Shown: piece by piece, positions 8,670 through 17,419 of the stretch
Layout: every line of letters begins with the position of its first letter
How positions within the stretch are numbered: position 1 is the stretch's first letter
Origin: Leucobacter celer subsp. astrifaciens
GTDB taxonomy: Bacteria; Actinomycetota; Actinomycetes; Actinomycetales; Microbacteriaceae
Assembly (NCBI RefSeq): GCF_001273835.1
Contig: NZ_JHEI01000132.1
Coordinates: 186,001 to 250,000 of the forward strand
Length of the DNA stretch: 64,000 bases
Direction of reading: 5' to 3'
Position numbers and translations under genes: made by a program
The notes under the pieces: generated by a model
What the model was told of the DNA's origin: nothing
Database searches by the model: none
What the model saw: the letters and a program-made list of their open reading frames with translations, nothing else

Positions 8670-10451
8670 ATGAGATCCTTAGTGACGGCGGCGATCGCGG
8701 CGATCGAAGCGGCTGCCGTGGCGCTCGCGGGACTCGTGGTCGTCGCGATCCCGGCGCTGCTGCTGTGGGCCGTCACCTTCGATCTCGCGGCAGAACCTTC
8801 GGCGGTGCTCGCCGTCATCGGAGGGATCTGGCTGCTCGCCCACTGGGTGCCCATGGGCTTCCAGCTGTCGCCGGAGGCGGCGCTGGGGCTCGGGCAGGCC
8901 CCTGAGGAGCTGAGCTTCACGCTGTCGCTGGCTCCGCTCGGGATCACGCTGCTCACGGTGCTTCTCGCCGCTCGGGCCGGGTGGCGCTTCGGCGGCCGTG
9001 GCGGAACCGGCGCGGCCGGTGTGCTCGGGGGCGCGCTCGGCTTCGGCGGTATCGCACTCGTGGTGACGTCGGTCGCCTCGCCGAGCACGCCGTGGCCGGT
9101 CTGGCTGGTGACCCTGGTGCTCGCGGGGAGCTACGGCGCGGTCGCCGCGGTCGCCTTCGCGGTGCGCGCCGCGCGGGATGCGCATCCGTGGTGGACGACC
9201 GCGCTGCGCGGAGTGCAGCACGGCTTCGAGTACCTCGGCCTGCGAGGAGCCGCGGCCTTCCCCGCGCGCGCCGCCCAGACCGTGCTGCTCGCGACCGCGG
9301 CCTTCACCGCGATCATCGGCCTGGCCGCGCTCGCGCTCGCCGCCGCTCTCGTGATCGGCTACCCCGAGGTGATCGGGCTCACCCAGAGCCTGCAGCTCGA
9401 CCCGCTGGGGTCGGTGCTGCTCTTCCTGGCCCAGCTGGCTCTGCTGCCGGTCGCCGTGCTCTGGTCCGCGGCGTGGCTCACCGGCGCCGGTTTCTCGGTG
9501 GGAGCCGGCAGCTCGGTCACACCCTTCGAGACCCTGCTGGGTCCGTTGCCGACGCTGCCGCTCCTCGGCGCGATCCCGCAGGGATGGGGCAGCCTCGGGG
9601 CACTCGCGCCCGCTCTGATCGTGCTGGCCGGCCTGGGGCTCGGGTGGCTCTTCGCGCGTCGCCCCGAGCTGCGCCGAGCGCAGTGGGGCGTCGTCCTCGT
9701 GATCCCGGTGATCGCCGCGGCGCTCGTGGGACTGGCGGTCGCCGGGGTCTCCGCGCTGGCGAACGGATCGCTGGGGCCGGAGCGGCTCTCGGAAGCGGGG
9801 GCGCATCCCTGGCAGGTCGGGGGGCTCGCCGCCGCCGAGCTTGGGATCGGGCTGCTGCTCGGGGCGGCCGCTGGGAAGGCGGACTCCTCGCGACTGCGAG
9901 CCGCGCTGGCCGACGGCGTCCCCGGAGTCGATGTGCTGAACCGGCTGCGGAACGGGCGGAACAGCGATCCGCAGATGGCAGATGCGCACGGCTCGGATGC
10001 GCATGGCCCGGATGAGCAGGAGACCGTCCCGCTCGACCACGCGATCGGCGACCTCCACGATCTCCGGTACGCTCCGGCTGTGCATGGGTCCGAGCAGGAG
10101 ACCGCCGAGATCCCGTCGCTCGATGAGCCCTGGCGGGGGAGCGACGAGCACGCCACCGAACCGCAGGAGGACTGGGCGTCGGAGTCTGAGCGCACCGCCC
10201 CGGAGGACGCCGACCCGGAGGACGCCGGCCCGCAGTACGGCGAGCCGGAAGACGCCGCAGCGGCTCGGCCCGAAGCGGGCAGCGGCGCGGAAAGCGACCC
10301 CCTCCCCGAACGCGAAGACGCCGCGGATGAGGAGTCCGAGGCCGACGCCCTGCTGCGAGCCTATGCCTGGGACGGCGGCGAGGAGATGATCGAGCGGGAT
10401 GCCGACAGCGCCAGTCGTTCCGGTTGGCGCTGGCCGCGCCGGAAGGGCTAG
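8670..10451 (+). CDS. PerM-like (DUF6350) integral membrane protein
   Basis: A 593-residue protein with about ten membrane helices (to about residue 410) and a long acidic, low-complexity cytoplasmic tail rich in Glu, Asp, Pro and Ala. Position between sucCD and purN/purH matches the mycobacterial PerM gene, a membrane protein linked to cell division and persistence, and the DUF6350 family. I base the call on that synteny and on the topology rather than on a catalytic motif; none is visible. The start at 8670 is supported by the leaderless -10 box. The 3' end overlaps the promoter of the riboswitch-controlled thi genes. Confidence 0.7.
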   Translation: MRSLVTAAIAAIEAAAVALAGLVVVAIPALLLWAVTFDLAAEPSAVLAVIGGIWLLAHWVPMGFQLSPEAALGLGQAPEELSFTLSLAPLGITLLTVLLAARAGWRFGGRGGTGAAGVLGGALGFGGIALVVTSVASPSTPWPVWLVTLVLAGSYGAVAAVAFAVRAARDAHPWWTTALRGVQHGFEYLGLRGAAAFPARAAQTVLLATAAFTAIIGLAALALAAALVIGYPEVIGLTQSLQLDPLGSVLLFLAQLALLPVAVLWSAAWLTGAGFSVGAGSSVTPFETLLGPLPTLPLLGAIPQGWGSLGALAPALIVLAGLGLGWLFARRPELRRAQWGVVLVIPVIAAALVGLAVAGVSALANGSLGPERLSEAGAHPWQVGGLAAAELGIGLLLGAAAGKADSSRLRAALADGVPGVDVLNRLRNGRNSDPQMADAHGSDAHGPDEQETVPLDHAIGDLHDLRYAPAVHGSEQETAEIPSLDEPWRGSDEHATEPQEDWASESERTAPEDADPEDAGPQYGEPEDAAAARPEAGSGAESDPLPEREDAADEESEADALLRAYAWDGGEEMIERDADSASRSGWRWPRRKG

Positions 10452-10454
10452 TGT
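10425..10454 (+). promoter_or_regulatory. Promoter of the thiamine-transport operon
   Basis: TTGGCG (10425-10430) and TAGTGT (10449-10454) are separated by 18 bp. The start would fall just before the riboswitch. It lies inside the last codons of the upstream gene. Confidence 0.5.
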
Positions 10455-10464
10455 AGAGGAGCAA

Positions 10465-10552
10465 TCCACGGGAGTCCGCGCGCGGCGGGCTGAGAGGGAG
10501 CACGCGAGCTCCGACCGTTCAACCTGATCTGGTTCATGCCAGCGGAGGAAGG
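10465..10552 (+). ncRNA. TPP riboswitch (THI element)
   Basis: The conserved parts are clear: CACGGGAGTCC at the 5' side, GCTGAGAGGG at 10489-10498, then ACCGTTCAACCTGATCTGG, TGCCAGCGGAGGAAGG at the 3' end. These are the thiamine-pyrophosphate-binding core and closing helix. The purine run GGAGGAAGGAAG overlaps the 3' edge and is also the ribosome-binding site of the next gene, so ligand binding probably blocks translation of thiB when TPP is plentiful. Confidence 0.93.
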
Positions 10553-10561
10553 AAGCCCTCG

Positions 10562-11707
10562 ATGATGTCTGCACACCCGTCGAATCCCGTTTCGCGCGCG
10601 CGCCGCGCAGCGATCCCGGCCGTCGCGCTCGCCGCGGTCTGCGGTCTCGCGCTCGCCGGCTGCTCGGCGACGCCGTCCGACGATCCCGGCCAGGGCAGCG
10701 GTGAGTCCGAGCGGAAGGTCACCCTCGTCGTGCACGACTCGTTCCCCAACGAGGCGTTCGCGGAGGCCGCGAGCGCCGCGACCGGTTATGAGGTCGAGGT
10801 GGTCTCGGCGGGTGACGGCGGCGAGCTGACCAACAAGCTCGTGCTCACCAAGGGAGCCCCCATCGCCGATGCCTTCTTCGGCGTCGACACCATCTTCGCG
10901 TCGCGCATCGTCGAGAACGACGTCGCCGTGCCGCACCGCCCCGAGAACTTCCCCGAGAGCGGGAACGACTACGCGATCCTCGCGGAGAACGCGGAGGGAG
11001 CCGCAGGCGCCGGAGACGACGCCCCCCTCGCTCTCGTCCCGGTCGATCACGGCGCGACCTGCATCAACATCGACACCGGCTGGTTCGCCTCCGAGGGCGT
11101 CGCCGAACCCGAGAGCTACGAGGATCTCGCCGACCCCGCCTACCGCGATCTCACGGTGCTGCTCGATCCCACCGCGTCGTCGACCGGCGCCTCGTTCCTC
11201 GTCGGCACTGTCGCGGCGTTCGGCGAGAGCGGCTTCGCCGACTACTGGAAGAGCCTCGCCGACAACGGCGCCCGCATCGAGCAGGGCTGGAGCGACGCGT
11301 ACTACGGCCAGTTCACCCAGGGCGGTGACGGCGGTACCAGGCCGATCGTGCTCTCCTACGCGTCGTCGCCGGCGTTCACGGTCGCCGAGGACGGATCCGC
11401 GACCTCCACGAAGGCCCTGCTCGACACCTGCACCCGCCAGGTCGAGTACGCCGGCGTGCTCGCCGGTGCGGCCAACGAGGCCGGCGCGAAGGCCGTGGTC
11501 GACTACCTCGTCTCGCCCGAGTTCCAGCAGACGATCCCCGAGGCCATGTACATGAGCCCCGTCGACGCCTCGATCGAGATGCCCGAGGCATGGGCGCAGT
11601 TCGCTCCCGAGCCCGCGGTCGGGCAGACGCACGACCTGCCCGCCGCCGATATCGAGCGCGGTCGTGAGGGCTGGCTGAAGACCCTGAGCGAGCAGATCGG
11701 CCTCTAG
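10562..11707 (+). CDS. thiB: Thiamine ABC transporter, substrate-binding lipoprotein
   Basis: Extracellular lipoprotein that captures thiamine or its phosphates. The signal peptide ends in the lipobox LAGC (Cys at about residue 38), followed by a 340-residue periplasmic-binding-protein fold of the iron/thiamine type (VTLVVHDSFPNEAF, then KLVLTKGAPIADAFFGVDT). Identity as ThiB rests on the TPP riboswitch directly upstream and the fused permease downstream. ATG 10562 and ATG 10565 are equally possible starts. thiP begins at the base after its stop codon. Confidence 0.9.
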   Translation: MMSAHPSNPVSRARRAAIPAVALAAVCGLALAGCSATPSDDPGQGSGESERKVTLVVHDSFPNEAFAEAASAATGYEVEVVSAGDGGELTNKLVLTKGAPIADAFFGVDTIFASRIVENDVAVPHRPENFPESGNDYAILAENAEGAAGAGDDAPLALVPVDHGATCINIDTGWFASEGVAEPESYEDLADPAYRDLTVLLDPTASSTGASFLVGTVAAFGESGFADYWKSLADNGARIEQGWSDAYYGQFTQGGDGGTRPIVLSYASSPAFTVAEDGSATSTKALLDTCTRQVEYAGVLAGAANEAGAKAVVDYLVSPEFQQTIPEAMYMSPVDASIEMPEAWAQFAPEPAVGQTHDLPAADIERGREGWLKTLSEQIGL

Positions 11708-13378
11708 TTGCACCGAGGGAGCGCGTGGGGCGTCGCAGCCTGGACACTGGCCGCGGCGATCCCGCTCGCCTTCCTCGCGATCTTCTTCCTGTGGCCGGTC
11801 GTGTCGCTCGTGGCCACGGGCTTCGTCGATGACGGGCGCTTCGACCCGAGCGGGATCCCCGAGGTCTTCGGCGCGCAGCGCACCTGGCGCGTCATCGGCC
11901 AGACGCTGGCCCAGGCCGGGCTCGCGACGCTGCTCTCCGTCGCGCTCGGCCTCCCCGCGGCATACGTGCTCTACCGGCTCGAATTCCCGGGGCGCACGGT
12001 GCTGCAGGGCCTGCTCACCGTCCCGTTCGTGCTGCCGACCGTGGTCGTGGGCGTCGCCTTCTCGGCGCTGCTGGGGCCCGGCGGCCCGCTCGGGTGGTTG
12101 GGGCTCGAGCGCAGCCTGGCGAGCATCGTGGCGGCGCTCGCGTTCTTCAACGTGACCGTCGTCGCGCGCACGGTGGGCAGCTTCTGGGCGCGGCTCGACC
12201 GCAGCTCTGAACTCGCCGCCCGGGTGCTCGGCGCCGGGCGGGTGCGGGCGTGGATGACCGCGACGCTGCCGGCGCTGACCCCGGCGATCGCCTCGGCGGC
12301 ATCGCTCGTGTTCCTCTTCAGCTCGACCTCCTTCGGCATCGTGCTGATCCTCGGCGGCCGCGAGTTCTCCAACGTCGAGACCGAGATCTACCGGCTGACG
12401 GTGCAGTTCCTCGACCTGCGAGGCGCCGCGGTGCTCTCCCTCGCGCAGTTCGCGATCGTCGGCGTCAGCCTGTTCGTCTCGGCGCGGCTGCGCAGCTCGG
12501 GGGAGCGCGCGGTCGAGCTGCGGGAGGAGGCCGACCGCGCGCAGCGGCCCGGTCGCGGCGACGTCCCCGCGCTGATCGTGTTCGGTGCGACGACGCTGCT
12601 GCTGCACGCGGCCCCGATCCTCACCCTCGTCACGCGCTCGCTGCGCGACCGCGAGGGATCGTGGACCCTCGCCAACTACGTCGCCCTCGTGGACCCGCCG
12701 GAGGAGCTGCCGCTCGACGGCCCGGTGCTCGGCGCCATCGGGCTGTCGTTCCGCATCGCTCTCGTCGCCGCCGCGATCGCCATGGTCCTCGGGATCCTGA
12801 TCGCACTCGTGCTCTCCCGTCGCCCGGCCTCCACCGCACTGAGGCGGAGCATGGCGGCATTCGACGGGCTCGTGATGCTGCCGCTCGGGGTCTCGGCGGT
12901 GACGCTCGGCTTCGGTCTGCTGTTGACGATGCACCGGCCGCTGGGCATCGGTTTCGACCTGCGCACATCCGTCGTGCTGATCCCGATCGCCCAGGCGCTC
13001 GTGTCGCTGCCGCTCGTGGTGCGCACGCTGCTCCCCGTACTGCGCGGCATCGATCAGCAGCTGCGCTTCGCGGCGGGCGCGCTCGGGGCGAGCCCGTTCG
13101 CGGTGCTGCGCACGATCGACCTGCCCATGCTGGGGCGCTCGGCCGGGCTCGCCCTGGGATTCGCCTTCGCGGTATCGCTCGGGGAGTTCGGGGCGACCTC
13201 GTTCCTCGTGCGTCCGGGCGCGCAGACGCTGCCGGTGGCGGTCGCCGAGCTGATCGGTCATCAGGCTCCCGGCAGCTACGGGGCCGGGCTCGCGGGCGCC
13301 GTGGTGCTCGCCGTGATCACCGCCGGAGTGATGCTGCTTGCGGAACGACTGCGCACCGACGGTAAAGTTGATTTCTGA
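11708..13378 (+). CDS. thiP: Thiamine ABC transporter, fused permease
   Basis: Inner-membrane permease of 556 residues with two homologous halves of about six helices each, as in ThiP/FbpB. Each half has the EAA loop that contacts the ATPase (ELAARVLGAGRVRAWMTATLPALTPAI near residue 175 and RFAAGALGASPFAVLRTIDLP near residue 455). The only start ahead of the first membrane helix is TTG 11708, which directly abuts the thiB stop (TAGTTG), so translation is probably coupled. No thiQ-type ATPase gene follows; the next gene is a different P-loop protein. Confidence 0.9.
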   Translation: MHRGSAWGVAAWTLAAAIPLAFLAIFFLWPVVSLVATGFVDDGRFDPSGIPEVFGAQRTWRVIGQTLAQAGLATLLSVALGLPAAYVLYRLEFPGRTVLQGLLTVPFVLPTVVVGVAFSALLGPGGPLGWLGLERSLASIVAALAFFNVTVVARTVGSFWARLDRSSELAARVLGAGRVRAWMTATLPALTPAIASAASLVFLFSSTSFGIVLILGGREFSNVETEIYRLTVQFLDLRGAAVLSLAQFAIVGVSLFVSARLRSSGERAVELREEADRAQRPGRGDVPALIVFGATTLLLHAAPILTLVTRSLRDREGSWTLANYVALVDPPEELPLDGPVLGAIGLSFRIALVAAAIAMVLGILIALVLSRRPASTALRRSMAAFDGLVMLPLGVSAVTLGFGLLLTMHRPLGIGFDLRTSVVLIPIAQALVSLPLVVRTLLPVLRGIDQQLRFAAGALGASPFAVLRTIDLPMLGRSAGLALGFAFAVSLGEFGATSFLVRPGAQTLPVAVAELIGHQAPGSYGAGLAGAVVLAVITAGVMLLAERLRTDGKVDF

Positions 13379-13920
13379 TGCCTGGCTACGACCTCGAAGT
13401 CCTCGATGCGATGCTGATCGACGGCCGCTCCGGCGCGGGAAAAACCGATCTGGCCGCGCGGATCGCCAACCGTCTGCGCGAACTCGGACGCGAACCCCAG
13501 CTGCTGCATGTGGAGCACCTCTACCCGGGGTGGGACGGACTCGCCGAGGGATCCCGCACCGTCGCCGATGCGCTCGACGGAGGCGGTTACCGCCGCTACG
13601 ACTGGTGGGCGGAGGCCTTCGCGGAGCGGGTGCCCGTGACACCGGATCGACCGCTGCTCATCGAGGGCTGCGGTTCGATCACCGCCGAGAACCTGGCCGC
13701 CGCGAGGCGCTGGGCGCTGCGGGCGACGGATCCTGGCCGCCCGGCGAGCGTGTGGAGCGTGTGGATCGAGTGTCCCGCCGAGGTGCGGCGATCCCGCGCG
13801 CTCTCCCGAGACGGTGAGACGTACGCCCCGCACTGGGACCGCTGGGCCGCCCAGGAAGAACTGCTCTACGAGGAGCACCGCCCGTGGCTGCTCGCCGATG
13901 AGCTGCTGCACTGCTCCTGA
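13378..13920 (+). CDS. P-loop nucleoside/nucleotide kinase-like NTPase
   Basis: A 180-residue protein with Walker A GRSGAGKT at residues 16-23 and LLIEGCGSIT as a plausible Walker B strand. There is no ABC signature (LSGGQ), so it is not the missing ThiQ. Size and layout resemble small AAA/uridine-kinase-like phosphotransferases. Its start overlaps the thiP stop by one base (TGATG), which places it in the riboswitch-controlled operon; a role in phosphorylating thiamine or a precursor is possible but unproven. Confidence 0.6.
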   Translation: MPGYDLEVLDAMLIDGRSGAGKTDLAARIANRLRELGREPQLLHVEHLYPGWDGLAEGSRTVADALDGGGYRRYDWWAEAFAERVPVTPDRPLLIEGCGSITAENLAAARRWALRATDPGRPASVWSVWIECPAEVRRSRALSRDGETYAPHWDRWAAQEELLYEEHRPWLLADELLHCS

Positions 13921-13938
13921 GGGGGCGCGCGGGGACGG

Positions 13939-13944
13939 TAGACT
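13939..13944 (+). promoter_or_regulatory. Leaderless -10 box for purN
   Basis: TAGACT followed by six bases and the GTG start at 13951. No Shine-Dalgarno lies at usable spacing. Confidence 0.55.
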
Positions 13945-13950
13945 GGGCGG

Positions 13951-14610
13951 GTGCTGAAACTTGCGGTTCTGATCTCCGGCGGCGGCAGCAACCTGAAAGC
14001 GCTGCTCGACGCTGCAGCGGACCCCGAGTTCCCCGCGCGCATCGTCTGCGTCGGCTCCGATACCGAGGCGCCGGGTCTTGCCCACGCGGAGGCGTCGGGT
14101 GTGCCGACGTTCGTCGTACGGCCCCGTGACTACGCCACCCGGGAGGAGTGGGGGCAGGTGCTCGCCGCGGCGATCCAGGAGCACGGCGTGGGCACAGGCC
14201 CCGAACCCGGACTCGTCGTGAGCGCCGGGCTGATGCGGATCCTGCCCGGCGGCTTCGTGCGTGAGTTCTCGCCGCACCTCATCAACACCCATCCCGCACT
14301 GCTGCCGCTCTACCCGGGAGCCCATGCCGTTCGCGACGCGCTCGCCGCAGGCGCCACCGAGACCGGCGTCACCGTGCACATCATCGACGAGGGCGTCGAC
14401 ACGGGCCCCGTGCTGCGCCAGGCCTCCGTGCAGGTGCGCGAGGGCGAGACCGAGGACGAGCTGCACGAGCGCATCAAGCAGCTCGAACGCCCGCTGCTCG
14501 TGCAGACCGTGCGCGAGATCGCGCTCGGCGAGCTCGACCTCGGCGGTGAGGCGTCCCGGATTCCGACTCCGCAGCACTCCACTCGATCGACGGACCCTTC
14601 TGCCGGTTGA
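13951..14610 (+). CDS. purN: Phosphoribosylglycinamide formyltransferase
   Basis: Transfers a formyl group from 10-formyl-THF to GAR in purine synthesis. It shows the P-loop-like ISGGGSNLKALLDA at the N-terminus, the catalytic NTHPALLP segment and the DEGVDTGPVL loop with the catalytic Asp. Length is 219 residues; the last 20 or so (ASRIPTPQHSTRSTDPSAG) are not part of the usual fold. The stop codon TGA is supplied by a REP-like element (GGTTGAGCG), suggesting insertion of the repeat reshaped the C-terminus. purH follows after 127 bp. Confidence 0.95.
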   Translation: MLKLAVLISGGGSNLKALLDAAADPEFPARIVCVGSDTEAPGLAHAEASGVPTFVVRPRDYATREEWGQVLAAAIQEHGVGTGPEPGLVVSAGLMRILPGGFVREFSPHLINTHPALLPLYPGAHAVRDALAAGATETGVTVHIIDEGVDTGPVLRQASVQVREGETEDELHERIKQLERPLLVQTVREIALGELDLGGEASRIPTPQHSTRSTDPSAG

Positions 14611-14710
14611 GCGAGCGCAGCGAGTCGAAACCAGATCGACTACTCGAACAGACCACTTGCAAATGAACAGCCGCACGAAGCGGGTTTCGACTCGCTTCGC
14701 TCGCTCAACC
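14605..14710. repeat. Inverted pair of REP-like elements between purN and purH
   Basis: A 28-bp copy of GGTTGAGCGAGC..AGCGAGTCGAAACC at 14605-14632 faces its reverse complement at 14683-14710. The two can pair into one long hairpin with a 50-nt loop. The left copy overlaps the purN stop codon. Confidence 0.85.
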
Positions 14711-14737
14711 AGCGGAAAGTAAGGAACGGACCACTCC

Positions 14738-16396
14738 ATGGCAGTCCAGAGCCACGACCCCAGCCTCTACGAGCATCGCGACGTCGTCCCGGTGCGGCGC
14801 GCGCTCATCTCGGTGAGCGACAAGACGCGCCTGCTCGATCTCGCGGGCGCGCTCGCCGAGGCCAGCGTCGAGATCGTCTCGACCGGATCCACCGCCGCGA
14901 CCATCCGCGAGGCGGGCCACCCGGTCACCGACGTCTCCGAGGTCACCGGCTTCGCCGAGGCGCTCGACGGCCGCGTGAAGACCCTGCACCCGGCCGTGCA
15001 CTCGGGTCTGCTCGCCGACCTGCGCCTCGCCGACCACCGTGCCCAGCTCGAGCAGCTCGGCTTCGCCGCCTTCGAGCTCGTGGTGGTCAACCTCTACCCG
15101 TTCGAGCAGACCGTGGCCTCGGGCAAGCCCGCCGCCGACGTCATCGAGAACGTCGACATCGGGGGCCCCGCCATGGTGCGCGCCACCGCCAAGAACCACG
15201 CCAACGCGGCGATCGTGGTCTCCCCGTTGCGCTACGACGAGGTCATCGATGCCGTGCGCTCCGGCGGCACCACACTCGCGCAGCGCCGTTCGCTGGCCAC
15301 CGAGGCCTTCGTGCACACGGCCCAGTACGACGCCTCCGTGGCCAACTGGTTCCTGGACCAGGAGGATCGCGCCTGGGGCGAGGCCCCGGTCGACGAGGAC
15401 GTCGCGGCAGAGGCGTCCGTCGACAGCATCTTCGAGAGTTCGGAGGGCTACGTCGGCTACGAGGTCTTCGGCCTGCGCGAGTCGGTGCTGCGCTACGGCG
15501 AGAACAGCCACCAGAGAGCGGCGCTCTTCACTGAGAACGAGGGGACCGGCATCGCCCAGGCGACGCAGCTGCACGGCAAGGAGATGTCGTACAACAACTA
15601 CGTCGACGCCGATGCCGCGCTGCGCGCCGCCTTCGATCACGAGCGACCGGCCGTCGCGATCATCAAGCATGCGAACCCCTGCGGGATCGCGGTGGCTCCT
15701 GAGGGTGTCGAGGATCCCATCGCCGCCGCGCACGAGCTCGCCCACGCCTGCGACCCGCTGTCCGCCTTCGGGGGAGTGATCGCCGCGAACCGCGTCGTCT
15801 CGGCGAAGATGGCCGAGACCGTGTCGGGCATCTTCACCGAGGTCATCGTGGCGCCCGGCTTCGATCCCGAGGCGCTCGCGATCCTCACGCAGAAGAAGAA
15901 CGTGCGCCTGCTCGTGCTGCCCGCGGACTTCGCGCCGAACCCGGTCGAGCTGCGCCAGGTGTCGGGCGGCTTCCTGCTGCAGGACGCGGATCACTCGTTC
16001 AAGCCCGCATCGGAGTGGGAGCTCGCCACGGGCGAGCCGGCCGACGCCGAGACGCTCGCCGAGCTCGAGTTCGCCTGGCGCGCGTGCCGCGCCGTGAAGT
16101 CGAACGCCATCCTGCTGGCCGCCGGGGGATCCTCCGTCGGCGTCGGCATGGGCCAGGTCAACCGCGTCGACTCCTGCCGTCTCGCCGTCGAGCGCGCGGG
16201 TGATCGCGCGCGCGGTGCGGTCGCCGCCTCCGACGCCTTCTTCCCGTTCGCGGACGGCCTGCAGGTGCTGCTCGACGCCGGCGTGCGCGCCGTGGTGCAG
16301 CCCGGCGGATCGGTGCGCGACGCAGAGGTGATCGAGGCGGCTCGGGCCGCCGGGGTGACGATGTACTTCACCGGAGAACGGCACTTCTTCCACTGA
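14738..16396 (+). CDS. purH: Bifunctional AICAR formyltransferase/IMP cyclohydrolase
   Basis: Carries out the last two steps of IMP synthesis. The N-terminal MGS-like cyclohydrolase domain ([34 protein letters not shown]) covers about residues 20-160. The AICAR transformylase domain follows, with the Lys-His catalytic pair in IIKHANPCG and ending [13 protein letters not shown], the usual PurH C-terminus. At 552 residues it is slightly longer than the typical 520-530. It is separated from purN by the REP pair. Confidence 0.96.
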   Translation: MAVQSHDPSLYEHRDVVPVRRALISVSDKTRLLDLAGALAEASVEIVSTGSTAATIREAGHPVTDVSEVTGFAEALDGRVKTLHPAVHSGLLADLRLADHRAQLEQLGFAAFELVVVNLYPFEQTVASGKPAADVIENVDIGGPAMVRATAKNHANAAIVVSPLRYDEVIDAVRSGGTTLAQRRSLATEAFVHTAQYDASVANWFLDQEDRAWGEAPVDEDVAAEASVDSIFESSEGYVGYEVFGLRESVLRYGENSHQRAALFTENEGTGIAQATQLHGKEMSYNNYVDADAALRAAFDHERPAVAIIKHANPCGIAVAPEGVEDPIAAAHELAHACDPLSAFGGVIAANRVVSAKMAETVSGIFTEVIVAPGFDPEALAILTQKKNVRLLVLPADFAPNPVELRQVSGGFLLQDADHSFKPASEWELATGEPADAETLAELEFAWRACRAVKSNAILLAAGGSSVGVGMGQVNRVDSCRLAVERAGDRARGAVAASDAFFPFADGLQVLLDAGVRAVVQPGGSVRDAEVIEAARAAGVTMYFTGERHFFH

Positions 16397-16425
16397 GCGT
16401 GGGGATCTGAAAGGAAGACAGGAAC

Positions 16426-16779
16426 ATGGAAATCGTCAAGGGTATTCTGGTCGTCCTGCATCTCGTCGGCTTCGGCGCGGTGTTCGGCAGCACGCTCGCG
16501 CAGCTGCCCGCCGTGAAGCAGGCCAAGGCGCGCATCACGCCGGGCATTCTGCACGGCGCCTCGCTGCTGTTCGCGACGGGGCTGCTGCTGGTCGCCTCGA
16601 TCTACATGCTGGGCGGCCAGCCGAACAACGCGAAGATCGGCGTGAAGACGCTCGTGCTCATCGCGATGATCGGCATCATCCTCATGAACCGCAAGAAGGA
16701 GAACGTGTCGGGCGGGGTGCTCGGCGCGATCGCGGGTCTGTCGCTGCTCAACGTGGCGCTGGCGGTGCTCTGGAACTGA
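16426..16779 (+). CDS. Small four-helix membrane protein of unknown function
   Basis: A 117-residue protein composed almost entirely of four hydrophobic helices with short basic connectors (QAKARI, NRKKEN). There is no signal peptide and no catalytic motif that I recognise. AAGGAAGACAGGAAC precedes the ATG. It begins 29 bp after purH and is followed by a strong terminator, so it is probably the last gene of the purH transcript. Confidence 0.75.
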   Translation: MEIVKGILVVLHLVGFGAVFGSTLAQLPAVKQAKARITPGILHGASLLFATGLLLVASIYMLGGQPNNAKIGVKTLVLIAMIGIILMNRKKENVSGGVLGAIAGLSLLNVALAVLWN

Positions 16780-16794
16780 GCGCGCGAACGCGAC

Positions 16795-16833
16795 GCAGGA
16801 GGGCGGGATCCATTGCGGATCCCGCCCTCCTGC
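16795..16833 (+). terminator. Strong terminator after the purH operon
   Basis: A perfect 17-bp stem (16795-16811 with 16817-16833) around the 5-nt loop ATTGC. Confidence 0.88.
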
Positions 16834-16834
16834 T

Positions 16835-16979
16835 GGTTGAGCGAGGAACTCGGCCCGTCCTTCCGCTGGTTGAGCGAGGAGCGCAGCGACGAGCGCCGTG
16901 CTGAGCGAGCGGAGCGAGTCGAAGTATCGAAACCCGGGAATCGGTGTCCGCGGTTTCGACTCGCTGCGCTCGCTCAACC
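16835..16979. repeat. Cluster of REP-like elements
   Basis: Two truncated plus-strand starts (from 16835 and 16868), one altered copy near 16900-16935, and one complete reverse copy GGTTTCGACTCGC..CGCTCGCTCAACC at 16952-16979. They fill the spacer between two convergent genes. Confidence 0.8.
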
Positions 16980-16992
16980 GGCGGTGGCCGCC

Positions 16993-17376
16993 CTAGTAGC
17001 CGCCCTGGCGCTCGAGAGAGCCGAGCTCCTGCCCGCCCTCGTCGAGGAAGGTGAGCAGATCGCCCGCGAGATTCGCCGTGCGGGCCTGCGAGAGCCAGGT
17101 ATCGACGCCCTCGCAGAACATGAGCGTGGAACGCATCATCCCGAGATCGACGGTGCTGCCGTTCACGGAGTACTCGCCTCCGAGGCGGTTGCAGCCGTCG
17201 GTGCCGCTGTACTCGCCGCTGGAGGCGTCTGCTTCCGCTGTGAACTCCAGCGACGGCAGTCCTTGGGCCTCGGGATCCCCCCAGATGCCGACGACTCCGG
17301 TGCCGGGGGAGGCGCAGGCGGAAAGAGCGATGAGCGCGGCCGCCAGCAGACCGGCGACCGCCAATGTCTTCTTCAT
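16993..17376 (-). CDS. META/HslJ-domain lipoprotein
   Basis: A 127-residue lipoprotein. The signal peptide ends in SACA (Cys at about residue 21). The remainder has the META-domain pattern: IWGDPEAQGLPSLEF, GTDGCNRLGGEYSVNG and MMRSTLMFCEGVDTWLSQ. HslJ-like proteins are linked to stress or antibiotic tolerance, but no specific job can be read here. A -10 box TAAGCT (17383-17388, minus strand) ends six bases before the ATG, so it is probably leaderless. Confidence 0.8.
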   Translation of the reverse strand: MKKTLAVAGLLAAALIALSACASPGTGVVGIWGDPEAQGLPSLEFTAEADASSGEYSGTDGCNRLGGEYSVNGSTVDLGMMRSTLMFCEGVDTWLSQARTANLAGDLLTFLDEGGQELGSLERQGGY

Positions 17377-17382
17377 GGCTTC

Positions 17383-17388
17383 AGCTTA
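17383..17388 (-). promoter_or_regulatory. Leaderless -10 box for the META lipoprotein
   Basis: TAAGCT on the minus strand, six bases upstream of the ATG at 17376. No purine-rich ribosome-binding site is present. Confidence 0.5.
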
Positions 17389-17419
17389 GGGCCGCTGCGG
17401 CGATTCCGGCAGAAAAAGG

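Noticed and set aside
10448..13642. Long minus-strand open frame opposite thiB and thiP
   Set aside because: Low-complexity Arg/Glu/His-rich translation covering known genes; no start signal.
13378..13920. Assigning this gene as thiQ
   Set aside because: It has Walker A but no ABC signature or Q-loop and is too short for an ABC ATPase.
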